Shown here one piece after another: positions 27,633 through 38,556 of a DNA stretch of 64,000 bases. Below the pieces are notes generated by a model that ran no database searches, had not been told where the DNA came from, and saw nothing but the letters and a program-made list of their open reading frames with translations. Position 1 is the stretch's first letter. Each line of letters starts with the position of its first letter. Where the stretch lies: assembly GCF_003151075.1 (NCBI RefSeq), contig NZ_CP029482.1, positions 1,302,001 through 1,366,000 on the forward strand, written 5' to 3'. The position numbers and the translations under genes were made by a program. This DNA is from Pseudomonas sp. 31-12. Its GTDB lineage: Bacteria; Pseudomonadota; Gammaproteobacteria; Pseudomonadales; Pseudomonadaceae.

Positions 27633-28409
27633 ATGAAGAAATTCCCCCTCATCACCGGTCTGGCGCTCAGCCTGTTGGCGTGCAGCTCTCTGTTCGCCGC
27701 TGACAACACCCTGCGCATCGGCATCGAAGCCGCTTATCCACCGTTCGCCTCCAAGACCGAAAAAGGCGAGATAGTCGGTTTCGACTACGACATCGGCAAT
27801 GCCCTGTGCGCGCAGATGAAGGTCAAGTGTGTGTGGGTCGAAGGCGAATTCGACGGTCTGATTCCTTCCCTGAAAGTGAAGAAAATCGACATGGCGCTGT
27901 CGTCCATGACCATCAACGAAGACCGCAAGAAGTCGGTCGACTTCACTCACAAGTACTACTTCACCTCATCACGCCTGGTGATGAAGGAAGGCGCGGCTGT
28001 GGATGACCAGTACGCCAGCCTCAAGGGTAAGACCGTCGGTGTGCAGCGCGCCACCACCACCGACCGTTACGCCACCGAGGTGTTTGAGCCGAAGGGCATC
28101 AACGTCAAGCGCTACGGCAACAACGAAGAAATCTACATGGATCTGGCAGCCGGTCGCCTCGACGCCATTTTTGCCGACACCATTCCGCTGAGTGACTTCC
28201 TGGCGATGCCGCGTGGCAAGGGCTACGCGTTTGTCGGGCCGGAGTTGAAAGATCCGAAGTACGTGGGCGAGGGCGCCGGGATTGCGGTGCGCAAAGGCAA
28301 CAGTGAGTTGGTTGCCAAGCTGAACACGGCCATTGATGGCATTCGCGCGAGTGGCGAGTACCAGAAGATTTCCGAGAAGTATTTCAAGTCTGACATCTAC
28401 GGCGACTGA
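27633..28409 (+). CDS. Basic amino-acid ABC transporter substrate-binding protein
   Basis: A 258-residue periplasmic binding protein of the lysine/arginine/ornithine family (HisJ/ArgT-like). The signal peptide ends at SSLFAADNT, with an upstream Leu-Leu-Ala-Cys that could be read as a lipobox but lacks the right spacing. Ligand-site features include [32 protein letters not shown] and the distal-lobe [12 protein letters not shown]. No permease or ATPase gene is adjacent. In P. aeruginosa a similar binding protein sits next to dauBAR; here it is convergent with dauR, and its promoter carries a dyad like the one before dauB, so it probably brings in arginine for the same pathway. Confidence 0.88.
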   Translation: MKKFPLITGLALSLLACSSLFAADNTLRIGIEAAYPPFASKTEKGEIVGFDYDIGNALCAQMKVKCVWVEGEFDGLIPSLKVKKIDMALSSMTINEDRKKSVDFTHKYYFTSSRLVMKEGAAVDDQYASLKGKTVGVQRATTTDRYATEVFEPKGINVKRYGNNEEIYMDLAAGRLDAIFADTIPLSDFLAMPRGKGYAFVGPELKDPKYVGEGAGIAVRKGNSELVAKLNTAIDGIRASGEYQKISEKYFKSDIYGD

Positions 28410-28419
28410 TCAACCGCAT

Positions 28420-28487
28420 CGCGAGCAGGCTCACTCCCACATTGGAATGCGTTTCTCCTGTGGGAGCGGGCTTGCTCGCGAAGGGGC
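28420..28487. repeat. REP doublet between binding protein and dauR
   Basis: ATCGCGAGCAGGCTCACTCC (about 28420) and inverted GTGGGAGCGGGCTTGCTCGC (about 28460-28479) form a compact doublet between two convergent genes, in the position where a terminator would be expected. Confidence 0.85.
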
Positions 28488-28514
28488 CCGATTAAACAAC
28501 ACACCTCTCAGGAC

Positions 28515-29156
28515 TTAACCCTTCAATTCCTTCAAATGCTTGTAAACCGTCGCCCGCCCCATGTTCAGCACATTGGCCACGTAGTTCGAAGCACTTTTCC
28601 CCTTGAAGGCCCCCTCGGCGTGCAACGCCAGCACCAGCTCGCGTTTGTGGTCGCGCGTCAACACGTTCAGGCTCAGCTGACGTTCGCGCAGCCAGGCGTG
28701 CAGAAAGGTATTGATCCGCTCCTGCCAGTCATCACGAAACAGTGAATCCGGCTGCGGGATCAGCTTGCTCGGCGACAGGAACAGATCCAGCGCCGCTTTC
28801 GCGTTCTCAAACAGCGAAATATTCAGGTTGATGCACAGCACCGCCAGCGGATGACCTTCGCTGTCGCGCAAGACGCTGCTCAGGCTGCGAATCTTCTGGC
28901 CATCCCAATTCAGCTTTTCGTACGGCCCGATGTTCCGTTCGCTGACATCGTCGCTGAGCATGTCCTCCAGCGCCGAGTCGTCACCGATCTCCCGCTTGGA
29001 CAGGTTGTTGGCGATGTAATCGACCTTCTGCGTGCGCAGGTCATGCAGCACCACTTCGGCGTGGGGGAAGAACAGCGTTGCGATGGCGTCGGCGATCGCA
29101 CGGTAGTTGTCCAGAGAGGTGTTATCCACAGCCGGGTCTTTTTCAGGTGCGTTCAT
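28515..29156 (-). CDS. dauR: DauR-like YheO-family transcriptional regulator
   Basis: A 213-residue regulator with an N-terminal YheO-like PAS domain (about residues 15-125, HAEVVLHDLRTQKVDYIANN...) and a C-terminal helix-turn-helix ending SASNYVANVLNMGRATVYKH. In P. aeruginosa the dauBAR operon encodes D-arginine-to-L-arginine conversion and DauR represses it. Gene order and direction here (dauB-dauA-dauR, minus strand) are the same. It follows dauA by about 90 bp, a gap that holds a strong hairpin (29179-29202), so its expression may be lower than that of the enzymes. Confidence 0.85.
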   Translation of the reverse strand: MNAPEKDPAVDNTSLDNYRAIADAIATLFFPHAEVVLHDLRTQKVDYIANNLSKREIGDDSALEDMLSDDVSERNIGPYEKLNWDGQKIRSLSSVLRDSEGHPLAVLCINLNISLFENAKAALDLFLSPSKLIPQPDSLFRDDWQERINTFLHAWLRERQLSLNVLTRDHKRELVLALHAEGAFKGKSASNYVANVLNMGRATVYKHLKELKG

Positions 29157-29178
29157 ACAGTGGAACTCCAGGCAGCGT

Positions 29179-29202
29179 CAGCGCCCTGCAAAAAGGGCGC
29201 TG
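29179..29202 (-). other. Intercistronic hairpin between dauA and dauR
   Basis: CAGCGCCC (29179-29186) and GGGCGCTG (29195-29202) form a perfect 8-bp stem with an 8-base loop. On the transcribed minus strand the loop holds TTTTT. No T-run follows the stem, so it looks more like an mRNA-stability or partial attenuation element than a terminator. Confidence 0.55.
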
Positions 29203-29246
29203 GAAGTTTGCCGCAATCGTGTCGACACGTCACCTGAGGGCGACAA

Positions 29247-30511
<1,265 letters not shown>

Positions 30512-30519
30512 TTTAGGTG

Positions 30520-31467
30520 TCAGGGCTGCAAGCGGTAGATGGCATTGGCCAGCGCGATGTCTTCCAGGCCCAGGCCGATGGAGCGGAAGAACACATGGCG
30601 GTCATAGCCGGGGCGTTGGACTTTTTCGCTGAGCAGATCGGGCAGGTCGCCAACGATGGCGTTCTTGTCCCAGCCATGTTGTTCCCCCGCAATCAGCATT
30701 TCACCCGCCGAGCCCGGCGTGGTCTGACGATAGTCGCAGAACACCTGCATGTCGTTGAGGCTCTGCGGTGGCACTTCGTGGGCGCGAGGGGCGTTGGTGC
30801 TGATCGAGGTGATCAGCGCCGGTTTGCTCAAGCTGGAGGGATCGATCACCGGGCCGGCGGACGAGGTGCAAAGCATGATCACGTCAGCGTCCCGGATCGC
30901 CGCTTCGCGACTGTCGGCGATGGTCAGGCGCGAATCGAGGCTTTTGAGCTGTGCCAGCGTTTCAGGATTCTTATCGCTCAGGCTCGGCGAGTAGAGGCTG
31001 ATGCTCTGCCAGTCACGAAGACCTTTCACGTAATGCAGGTGTGCCTGTGCCACCTTGCCGCTGCCGATGATCGCCAGGCGTTGCGCCTGTAACGGGGCGA
31101 GGGCATCGACGGCGACGGCAGTGGTCGCGGCCGTGCGAGCGGTAGTCAGTTCGCCGGCATCGCAAAGCAGCAACGGCTGGCCGGTCCGCATCGACATCAA
31201 CAACGTCCAGGCGGTCACCAGTGGACCTTGCTCGCGCACGATGTAAGGCGATGTCTTGACCCCGTACACGCCGTCTTCAGCCAGCACGCCCAAGTAATTG
31301 ATGAAGTCGCCGGCGCCCTGGGGAAAATCCACCAGCTGTTGAGCCGGTTGCACCGCTTGCCCGGCGGCCAGGTCGCGGAACAGCTTGCGCAGGATCTGTG
31401 GCACGTCGATCTGCGCCAGCAGCTCGCGGGCCTGGGGTTGGGTGATCACGTAAGGCGTACTGGACAT
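30520..31467 (-). CDS. dauB: NAD(P)H-dependent anabolic L-arginine dehydrogenase DauB
   Basis: A 315-residue member of the ornithine cyclodeaminase/mu-crystallin family. With DauA it racemises D-arginine by reducing the imino/keto product to L-arginine. The nucleotide-binding motif LAIIGSGKVAQAHLHY lies near residue 130, and the family Lys (YGVKTSPY) and SISTNAPRAHEV are present. ATG 31467 has GGAG 6 bases upstream. It is the first gene of the dau operon; a dyad operator overlaps its likely promoter and the rhlB terminator lies just beyond. Confidence 0.88.
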   Translation of the reverse strand: MSSTPYVITQPQARELLAQIDVPQILRKLFRDLAAGQAVQPAQQLVDFPQGAGDFINYLGVLAEDGVYGVKTSPYIVREQGPLVTAWTLLMSMRTGQPLLLCDAGELTTARTAATTAVAVDALAPLQAQRLAIIGSGKVAQAHLHYVKGLRDWQSISLYSPSLSDKNPETLAQLKSLDSRLTIADSREAAIRDADVIMLCTSSAGPVIDPSSLSKPALITSISTNAPRAHEVPPQSLNDMQVFCDYRQTTPGSAGEMLIAGEQHGWDKNAIVGDLPDLLSEKVQRPGYDRHVFFRSIGLGLEDIALANAIYRLQP

Positions 31468-31490
31468 GGTCGGCTCCGAGCGCTGCAATT

Positions 31491-31519
31491 AAACTAATTT
31501 GTCCATTATGGACTTTTAG
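31491..31519. promoter_or_regulatory. Dyad operator overlapping the dauB promoter
   Basis: A perfect inverted repeat GTCCAT-T-ATGGAC (31501-31513) is flanked by a second, outer pair AACTA...TAGTT. On the minus strand TTGCTC and CATAAT, 16 bases apart, form a possible promoter whose -10 lies inside the inner dyad. A closely related site precedes the binding-protein gene at 27530-27558. Binding by DauR is inferred. Confidence 0.6.
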
Positions 31520-31540
31520 TTGTATCGAGCAATATCGGGA

Positions 31541-31575
31541 CGAAAAAAAAGCGCAGTCCGTTTCCGGCTGCGCCT
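31541..31575 (-). terminator. Terminator of rhlB
   Basis: GCGCAG-T-CCG (31551-31560) and CGG-CTGCGC (31565-31573) form a stem with a TTTC loop. Read on the minus strand it is followed by eight T residues, ending rhlB before the dau promoter. Confidence 0.88.
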
Positions 31576-31594
31576 CTTTCAGCAAGGGCCCGGG

Positions 31595-33082
31595 TTACGG
31601 GCGCTTGCGCTCAACCGCCCGCAGTAGATGCGTCGGCGGCGTTTCACAGCTGATTTTCCGACCCAGCAACGCCTCGATAGACGGTAGCTGGTAGGAGTCG
31701 TCTTCACCGGCAAAACTGATGGACACGCCATCGGCGCCAGCACGACCGGTACGACCGATGCGGTGCACGTAATCGTCCGGGACTTCCGGCAGGGTGAAGT
31801 TGATCACGTGGCTGATGCCGTCGATGTGGATGCCGCGACCGGCCACGTCGGTGGCGACCAGCACGCGAATCTTGCCTTCGCGGAAACCTTCCAGGGTCTT
31901 GATGCGCTTGTGCTGCGGCACGTCGCCGGACAGTTGCGCGGCGTTGACGCCGTCACGCACCAGGCGTTCTTCGATGCGCCGCACTTCATCCTTGCGGTTG
32001 GCAAACACCATCACCCGCTCCCAACCGTTGTCGTTGACCAGGTTGTAGAGCAGTTTGTATTTGTCGGCACCGGCAACGGCGTAGATGTGTTGCTCGACGT
32101 TTTCGCTGGCCACGTTCTGTGATTCGATCTCGACGATCGACGGGTCGGTGGTCCATTGCTTGGCCAGGTTCATCACGTCTTCGGTGAAGGTCGCGGAGAA
32201 CAGCAGCGTCTGACGCTCGTTCTTCGGTGGCGTCTGGCGAATGATCTGACGCACTTGCGGGATGAAACCCATGTCGAGCATTCGGTCGGCTTCGTCCAGC
32301 ACCATGACTTCCACCATGTCCAGATGCACGTCGCCGCGCTGGTTGAAGTCGAGCAGGCGACCCGGAGTGGCCACGAGAATGTCGCAGTGACGGGCTTCGA
32401 GGTGCTTGAGCTGCTTGTCGAAATCCATGCCGCCGACAAAGGTCATGACGTTGAGGCCGGTGTACTTGGTCAGGTCGGCGGCGTCCTTGGCGATCTGCAC
32501 CACCAGTTCGCGGGTCGGCGCGATGATCAGCGCCCGGGGTTCACCCATGTAGCGTTCCTTGGGTGGCGGTGTTTCCAGCAGCTGGGTGATGATCGAGATC
32601 AGGAACGCAGCGGTTTTGCCGGTGCCGGTCTGGGCGCGACCGATGGCGTCTTTGCCGGCGAGGGTGAAGCCCAGCACTTGCGCCTGGATCGGCGTGCAAT
32701 ACGGGAAGCCCAGGTCCTGGATGGCGTGCATCAGTTCCGGAGCGAGTTTGAAATCGTGGAAACGGGTTTTGCCTTCCTGGGGTTCGACGGCGAAGTCTTC
32801 GAGTTTCCAGGGGATGACTGGCGCTTTGGGTTTTGGTTCGCGGCGCGGTTTTGCCGGTTTCGGCGTTTCACTGCGCGGTGGTTCGGCGGCAGAAATATCG
32901 ACAGGTTGGGCGGCCGGTGTGGTCACTGGCTCGTGTTTCGGTGCCGCTACGGTTGCGGTCCGGCCAGGCTGATTACCGTCGGTGCGGTGGCTGGGGATGT
33001 GAGACGGAGCGCTGGCAACTGGCGCGAGCTGCTCAGTCTCGCTTTTACCGAACATTTTCTTGAGTGCTTTGAGCACGGTCAT
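31595..33082 (-). CDS. rhlB: DEAD-box ATP-dependent RNA helicase RhlB
   Basis: A 495-residue RNA helicase. A disordered N-terminal extension of about 110 residues (Pro/Lys/Ala-rich, [14 protein letters not shown]) precedes the Q-motif [28 protein letters not shown], then [33 protein letters not shown] and [10 protein letters not shown]. In gamma-proteobacteria RhlB unwinds RNA for degradosome decay; the long N-terminal tail is common in Pseudomonas copies. Monocistronic, with its own terminator. The start at 33082 is the first in-frame ATG. Confidence 0.92.
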   Translation of the reverse strand: MTVLKALKKMFGKSETEQLAPVASAPSHIPSHRTDGNQPGRTATVAAPKHEPVTTPAAQPVDISAAEPPRSETPKPAKPRREPKPKAPVIPWKLEDFAVEPQEGKTRFHDFKLAPELMHAIQDLGFPYCTPIQAQVLGFTLAGKDAIGRAQTGTGKTAAFLISIITQLLETPPPKERYMGEPRALIIAPTRELVVQIAKDAADLTKYTGLNVMTFVGGMDFDKQLKHLEARHCDILVATPGRLLDFNQRGDVHLDMVEVMVLDEADRMLDMGFIPQVRQIIRQTPPKNERQTLLFSATFTEDVMNLAKQWTTDPSIVEIESQNVASENVEQHIYAVAGADKYKLLYNLVNDNGWERVMVFANRKDEVRRIEERLVRDGVNAAQLSGDVPQHKRIKTLEGFREGKIRVLVATDVAGRGIHIDGISHVINFTLPEVPDDYVHRIGRTGRAGADGVSISFAGEDDSYQLPSIEALLGRKISCETPPTHLLRAVERKRP

Positions 33083-33167
33083 CTCATCAATTGGTTAAGG
33101 AATATACGCCGGCCAGTGTAATGCAAGAATCGGGCGCGGCGTAGTGGGATGGATCAATGGGTAGCTT

Positions 33168-33851
<684 letters not shown>

Positions 33852-33932
33852 TCAATGAGTGCGAGAGATGAGTGCGCGTCTGGTTGATCCGTTAAGAAGA
33901 TGTCGCAAGGCTACAAGTTTTGCTATTGACCT

Positions 33933-33954
33933 GTCGCCGAACGGCTTCGGCGAG
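33933..33954. other. Hairpin/dyad next to the sigma-54 promoter candidate
   Basis: CGCCGAA and TTCGGCG form a perfect 7-bp inverted repeat around a four-base centre (CGGC), ending about 6 bp before the TGG of the sigma-54 site. It resembles, but is not, the AauR-type TTCGG-N4-CCGAA (half-sites are reversed). Role unknown. Confidence 0.45.
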
Positions 33955-33959
33955 CGGTC

Positions 33960-33975
33960 TGGTACGGGCTTTGCT
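33960..33975 (+). promoter_or_regulatory. Sigma-54 promoter candidate upstream of aapJ
   Basis: TGGTACG-GGCT-TTGCT fits the RpoN -24/-12 consensus TGGYACG-N4-TTGCW at all scored positions. It lies 319 bp before the aapJ start on the same strand and is the only good match in this intergenic region. It suggests nitrogen- or amino-acid-responsive control of the transporter. Confidence 0.6.
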
Positions 33976-34293
33976 ATGGGAAAGCCTGTACTGAAAATCC
34001 CACGCCTGTCGGTAACACTATCAGGCCATGGTGGTAGGTGGGATAGCAAAAGAATCCGGTGATGGATGTTCGCCAGTGGCCGCTACGGGCTTCGCGAACG
34101 TGAAAGGGCTACCGCCCGTTCGGCCGATTGGTGAGAAGTGAGTAATCCATGATGTGGGTTTTCTCCTACTAGACTCATAGCGCAGGTCCTACGTCGGTTG
34201 ACCCCAAAAAAAGCCAACACGGGTCGACTACGCCTCATAAGGGTGCGACAGGACTCAAGCTCCGACACAACAAGAGCAAAACTGGAGGTTTGA

Positions 34294-35325
34294 ATGAAGA
34301 TGTTGAAATCCACCCTGGCCATCGTGACTGCAGCCGCAGTACTCGGTGTCAGCGGGTTCGCTCAGGCGGGTGCAACCCTGGATGCAGTGCAGAAGAAAGG
34401 TTTCGTACAGTGCGGTGTAAGTGACGGTCTGCCGGGCTTCTCGGTTCCGGACTCCACCGGCAAGATCGTGGGTATCGATGCTGACTACTGCCGCGCTGTG
34501 GCTGCTGCCGTATTCGGCGACGCGACCAAGGTCAAATTCAGCCAGCTGAACGCCAAAGAGCGCTTCACCGCGCTGCAGTCTGGCGAAATTGACATTCTGT
34601 CGCGCAACACCACCATGACCAGCTCCCGTGACGCGGGCATGGGCCTGAAGTTCCCGGGCTTCATCACCTACTACGACGGCATTGGCTTCCTGGTAAATAG
34701 CAAGCTGGGCGTCAAGAGTGCCAAAGAGCTCGACGGTGCGACCATCTGCATCCAGGCCGGTACCACCACTGAGCTGAACGTTTCCGACTACTTCCGCGGC
34801 AACGGTCTGAAATACACCCCGATCACCTTCGACACCTCCGATGAAAGCGCCAAGTCGCTGGAATCCGGTCGTTGCGACGTACTGACCTCCGACAAGTCCC
34901 AACTGTTCGCTCAGCGCAGCAAGCTGGCTTCGCCGAAGGACTACGTGGTTCTGCCGGAAACCATTTCCAAGGAACCGCTGGGCCCGGTCGTGCGTAACGG
35001 CGACGACGAGTGGTTGGCCATTGTTCGCTGGGTAGGCTACGCCATGCTCAACGCTGAAGAGGCTGGTGTCACTTCCAAGAACGTCGAAGCCGAAGCCAAG
35101 GCCACCAAGAATCCGGACGTCGCACGTCTGCTGGGTACCGACGGTGAATACGGCAAAGACTTGAAAGTGAAGAAGGACTGGGTCGTCCAGATCGTCAAGC
35201 AAGTGGGTAACTATGGCGAAGTGTTCGAGAAAAACCTCGGCAAAGGCACTCCGCTGGAAATCGACCGCGGGCTGAACGCCTTGTGGAACGCTGGCGGCAT
35301 TCAATACGCACCACCAGTGCGCTGA
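34294..35325 (+). CDS. aapJ: General L-amino-acid ABC transporter substrate-binding protein AapJ
   Basis: A 343-residue periplasmic binding protein with a signal peptide ending GVSGFAQAGA. The ligand-binding core includes VQCGVSDGLPGFSVPDSTGKIVGIDADYC, LSRNTTMTSSRDAGMG and IQAGTTTELNVSDYF. At about 340 residues it is longer than glutamine- or arginine-binding proteins, as usual for AapJ/BztA, which have broad specificity. ATG 34294 has GGAGG five bases upstream. It is the first gene of aapJQMP. A 12-bp-stem hairpin follows, a normal way of keeping the binding protein in excess over the permease. Confidence 0.94.
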   Translation: MKMLKSTLAIVTAAAVLGVSGFAQAGATLDAVQKKGFVQCGVSDGLPGFSVPDSTGKIVGIDADYCRAVAAAVFGDATKVKFSQLNAKERFTALQSGEIDILSRNTTMTSSRDAGMGLKFPGFITYYDGIGFLVNSKLGVKSAKELDGATICIQAGTTTELNVSDYFRGNGLKYTPITFDTSDESAKSLESGRCDVLTSDKSQLFAQRSKLASPKDYVVLPETISKEPLGPVVRNGDDEWLAIVRWVGYAMLNAEEAGVTSKNVEAEAKATKNPDVARLLGTDGEYGKDLKVKKDWVVQIVKQVGNYGEVFEKNLGKGTPLEIDRGLNALWNAGGIQYAPPVR

Positions 35326-35332
35326 TGGTTCT

Positions 35333-35361
35333 ATCACCCGGTGGGCCAACCACCGGGTGAT
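35333..35361 (+). other. Intercistronic hairpin between aapJ and aapQ
   Basis: ATCACCCGGTGG (35333-35344) pairs perfectly with CCACCGGGTGAT (35350-35361) across a five-base loop. No T-run follows. It probably protects the aapJ mRNA end or dampens downstream transcription. Confidence 0.75.
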
Positions 35362-35390
35362 GTTCTGTTCCATTACATCCGGGGCACTTC

Positions 35391-36572
35391 ATGCAAAATT
35401 CAATCGGCGCACCAAAGCAGAGGCTCAGCCTCAGCGATCCCAAAGTGCGTGCGTGGCTATTTCAGATCATCACCATTGTGGCGGTGGTCTCCATGGGCTG
35501 GTATCTGTTCGATAACACCCAGACCAACTTGCAACACCGGGGCATTACCTCCGGCTTCAGCTTTCTGGAGCGCAGTGCCGGTTTCGGCATCGCTCAAACC
35601 CTGATTGACTACACCGAGTCGGACAGCTATGCCCGAGTGTTTGTCATCGGCCTGCTCAATACGCTGCTGGTGACCTTCATCGGGGTCATCCTGGCGACGC
35701 TCCTCGGTTTCATCGTCGGCGTTTCACGCCTGTCGAAGAACTGGATCATTGCCAAGCTGGCGACTGTTTATGTGGAAGTCTTCCGCAACATTCCGCCGCT
35801 GCTGCAAATCCTGTTCTGGTACTTCGCGGTGTTCCTGACCATGCCAGGGCCACGCAACAGCCATAACTTCGGCGACACCTTCTTCGTCAGCAGCCGCGGC
35901 CTGAACATGCCTGCCGCGTTGACCGCGGATGGTTTCTGGCCCTTCGTGGTCAGCATCGTCGTGGCCATCGTCGCCATCGTGCTGATGAGCCGCTGGGCGA
36001 ACAAGCGCTTCGAAGCGACTGGCGTACCTTTCCATAAATTCTGGGTTGGCCTGGCGCTGTTCCTGGTGATCCCGGCACTGTGCGCACTGATCTTCGGCAC
36101 GCCGGTGCACTGGGAAATGCCCAAGCTGCAAGGCTTCAACTTCGTTGGTGGCTGGGTGCTGATCCCGGAACTGCTGGCGCTGACCCTGGCCCTGACCGTG
36201 TACACCGCGGCGTTCATCGCCGAGATCGTGCGTTCGGGCATCAAGTCGGTCAGCCACGGCCAGACCGAAGCGGCGCACTCGTTGGGCCTGCGCAACGGTC
36301 CGACCCTGCGCAAGGTGATCATCCCGCAAGCCCTGCGCGTGATCATTCCGCCGCTGACCAGCCAATACCTGAACCTGGCGAAGAACTCCTCGCTGGCGGC
36401 CGGTATCGGTTATCCGGAAATGGTGTCGTTGTTTGCCGGTACGGTGCTGAACCAGACCGGACAGGCGATCGAGGTGATTGCCATCACCATGAGCGTGTAC
36501 CTGGCGATCAGTATCAGCATCTCCCTGCTGATGAACTGGTACAACAAGCGCATTGCGCTGATCGAGCGGTAA
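35391..36572 (+). CDS. aapQ: Amino-acid ABC transporter permease AapQ
   Basis: A 393-residue inner-membrane permease. About eight hydrophobic segments, with the permease EAA-type loop EAAHSLGLRNGPTLRKVIIPQALR near residue 295. A roughly 90-residue insertion between the first helices and the core is typical of AapQ/BztB. It pairs with AapM to form the channel. It starts 65 bp after aapJ and is followed 10 bp later by aapM. Confidence 0.93.
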   Translation: MQNSIGAPKQRLSLSDPKVRAWLFQIITIVAVVSMGWYLFDNTQTNLQHRGITSGFSFLERSAGFGIAQTLIDYTESDSYARVFVIGLLNTLLVTFIGVILATLLGFIVGVSRLSKNWIIAKLATVYVEVFRNIPPLLQILFWYFAVFLTMPGPRNSHNFGDTFFVSSRGLNMPAALTADGFWPFVVSIVVAIVAIVLMSRWANKRFEATGVPFHKFWVGLALFLVIPALCALIFGTPVHWEMPKLQGFNFVGGWVLIPELLALTLALTVYTAAFIAEIVRSGIKSVSHGQTEAAHSLGLRNGPTLRKVIIPQALRVIIPPLTSQYLNLAKNSSLAAGIGYPEMVSLFAGTVLNQTGQAIEVIAITMSVYLAISISISLLMNWYNKRIALIER

Positions 36573-36582
36573 GGAAAAGCGC

Positions 36583-37680
36583 ATGAGTACTCATACTTTC
36601 AAACCTGACATGCCACCACCGAGCAGCAGCATCGGTGTGGTGGCGTGGATGCGCGCGAACATGTTCTCCAGTTGGCTCAACACCCTGCTGACCCTGTTCG
36701 CGTTCTATCTGATTTACCTGGTGGTCCCGCCAATCCTGCAGTGGGCGATCCTGGACGCCAACTGGGTCGGCACCTCCCAGGCCGACTGCACCAAGGAGGG
36801 CGCCTGCTGGGTGTTCATCCAGCAGCGTTTCGGCCAGTTCATGTACGGCTACTACCCGCCGGAACTGCGCTGGCGCGTGGACCTGACCGTGTGGCTGGCG
36901 GTCATCGGCGTGGCACCGTTGTTCATCTCGCGCTTCCCGCGTAAAGCGGTGTACGGGCTGAGCTTCCTGGTGTTGTACCCGATCATTGCCTGGTGCCTGT
37001 TGCATGGCGGCGTTTTCGGCCTGACTCAAGTGGCGACCAGCCAATGGGGCGGCCTGATGCTGACCCTGGTGATCGCCACCGTCGGTATTGCCGGTGCGTT
37101 GCCGCTGGGGATCGTGCTGGCGCTGGGCCGTCGTTCGAACATGCCGGCGATTCGCGTGGTCTGCGTGACCTTCATCGAATTCTGGCGCGGCGTGCCGTTG
37201 ATCACGGTGCTGTTCATGTCCTCGGTAATGCTGCCGTTGTTCCTGCCCGAAGGCATGAACTTCGACAAACTGCTGCGGGCGCTGATCGGCGTGATCCTGT
37301 TCCAGTCGGCCTATGTGGCCGAAGTGGTGCGTGGCGGTCTGCAAGCGATTCCCAAAGGTCAGTACGAAGCGGCCGCAGCGATGGGCCTCGGTTACTGGCG
37401 CAGCATGGGCCTGGTGATTCTGCCGCAAGCCCTGAAGCTGGTGATCCCGGGCATCGTCAACACCTTCATTGCGCTGTTCAAGGACACCAGCCTGGTGATC
37501 ATCATCGGCCTGTTCGATCTGCTCAACAGCGTCAAGCAAGCCGCCGCCGACCCGAAATGGTTGGGCATGGCCACCGAAGGCTATGTGTTCGCGGCCCTGG
37601 TGTTCTGGATTTTCTGTTTCGGTATGTCGCGCTATTCCATGCATCTGGAACGCAAGCTCGACACTGGCCACAAGCGTTAG
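36583..37680 (+). CDS. aapM: Amino-acid ABC transporter permease AapM
   Basis: A 365-residue second permease of the Aap system, multi-spanning, with the coupling loop [24 protein letters not shown] near residue 265 that docks on the ATPase. Its extended N-terminal region (DMPPPSSS... before the first helix, then a Cys-containing periplasmic loop [10 protein letters not shown]) is characteristic of AapM/BztC. It starts 10 bp after aapQ and 10 bp before aapP. Confidence 0.93.
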   Translation: MSTHTFKPDMPPPSSSIGVVAWMRANMFSSWLNTLLTLFAFYLIYLVVPPILQWAILDANWVGTSQADCTKEGACWVFIQQRFGQFMYGYYPPELRWRVDLTVWLAVIGVAPLFISRFPRKAVYGLSFLVLYPIIAWCLLHGGVFGLTQVATSQWGGLMLTLVIATVGIAGALPLGIVLALGRRSNMPAIRVVCVTFIEFWRGVPLITVLFMSSVMLPLFLPEGMNFDKLLRALIGVILFQSAYVAEVVRGGLQAIPKGQYEAAAAMGLGYWRSMGLVILPQALKLVIPGIVNTFIALFKDTSLVIIIGLFDLLNSVKQAAADPKWLGMATEGYVFAALVFWIFCFGMSRYSMHLERKLDTGHKR

Positions 37681-37690
37681 GAGTTCTGTA

Positions 37691-38455
37691 ATGAGCGAAG
37701 CAATCAAAAAGCCTGTGAGCCCTGAAGGCATTATTCAGATGCAGGGCGTGAACAAGTGGTACGGCCAGTTCCACGTACTGAAAGACATCAACCTGAACGT
37801 CAAGCAGGGCGAGCGAATCGTCCTGTGCGGCCCGTCAGGTTCCGGCAAGTCGACGACCATTCGTTGCCTCAACCGTCTGGAAGAACACCAGCAGGGCCGC
37901 ATCGTGGTCGATGGCGTGGAATTGACCAACGACCTCAAGCAGATCGAATCGGTCCGCCGTGAAGTCGGCATGGTGTTCCAGCACTTCAACCTGTTCCCGC
38001 ACCTGACCATCCTGCAGAACTGCACGCTGGCGCCGATGTGGGTGCGCAAGATGCCCAAGCGCCAGGCCGAAGAAATCGCCATGCATTACCTGGAGCGCGT
38101 ACGCATTCCGGAGCAGGCGCATAAATTCCCGGGGCAACTGTCGGGCGGTCAGCAACAGCGTGTGGCGATTGCCCGCGCGCTTTGTATGAAACCGAAAATC
38201 ATGCTGTTCGACGAACCGACTTCGGCACTCGACCCGGAGATGGTGAAAGAGGTTCTGGACACCATGATCGGCCTGGCCGAAGACGGCATGACCATGCTCT
38301 GCGTGACCCACGAAATGGGCTTCGCCCGCACCGTGGCCAACCGCGTGATCTTCATGGACAAAGGCGAAATCGTCGAGCAGGCTGCGCCGAACGACTTCTT
38401 CGATAACCCGCAGAATGAGCGGACGAAGATGTTCTTGAGCCAGATCCTGCATTGA
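37691..38455 (+). CDS. aapP: Amino-acid ABC transporter ATPase AapP
   Basis: A 254-residue cytoplasmic ATPase of the polar amino-acid transporter family: Walker [10 protein letters not shown] near residue 50, Q-loop, signature LSGGQQQR, Walker [14 protein letters not shown] and switch His (VTHEMG). ATG 37691 ([13 protein letters not shown]) with AGGAG upstream was chosen over an in-frame codon inside aapM. It ends the operon at a clear terminator. Confidence 0.95.
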   Translation: MSEAIKKPVSPEGIIQMQGVNKWYGQFHVLKDINLNVKQGERIVLCGPSGSGKSTTIRCLNRLEEHQQGRIVVDGVELTNDLKQIESVRREVGMVFQHFNLFPHLTILQNCTLAPMWVRKMPKRQAEEIAMHYLERVRIPEQAHKFPGQLSGGQQQRVAIARALCMKPKIMLFDEPTSALDPEMVKEVLDTMIGLAEDGMTMLCVTHEMGFARTVANRVIFMDKGEIVEQAAPNDFFDNPQNERTKMFLSQILH

Positions 38456-38474
38456 TTGGCACTTGGCAGTGAAA

Positions 38475-38505
38475 TAAACCCGGACAGTGTTCCGGGTTTA
38501 TTTTT
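38475..38505 (+). terminator. Terminator of the aap operon
   Basis: AAACCCGGA (38476-38484) pairs with TCCGGGTTT (38491-38499), followed by ATTTTT. The upstream A-rich flank may let it also act on the opposite strand for the peptidase gene. Confidence 0.9.
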
Positions 38506-38556
38506 GCCTGGAGTTCAGGGTCTCAGGACAGGTCCTGTTTCAGAATTCGGTCCGAT

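Noticed and set aside
33933..33954. Dyad before aapJ as an AauR site
   Set aside because: The half-sites are in the order CCGAA...TTCGG, the reverse of the TTCGG-N4-CCGAA arrangement expected for AauR.
34269..34276. CA-motif before aapJ
   Set aside because: AACAAGAG departs from the AAYAAYAA pattern at two positions; too weak to list as a regulatory site.
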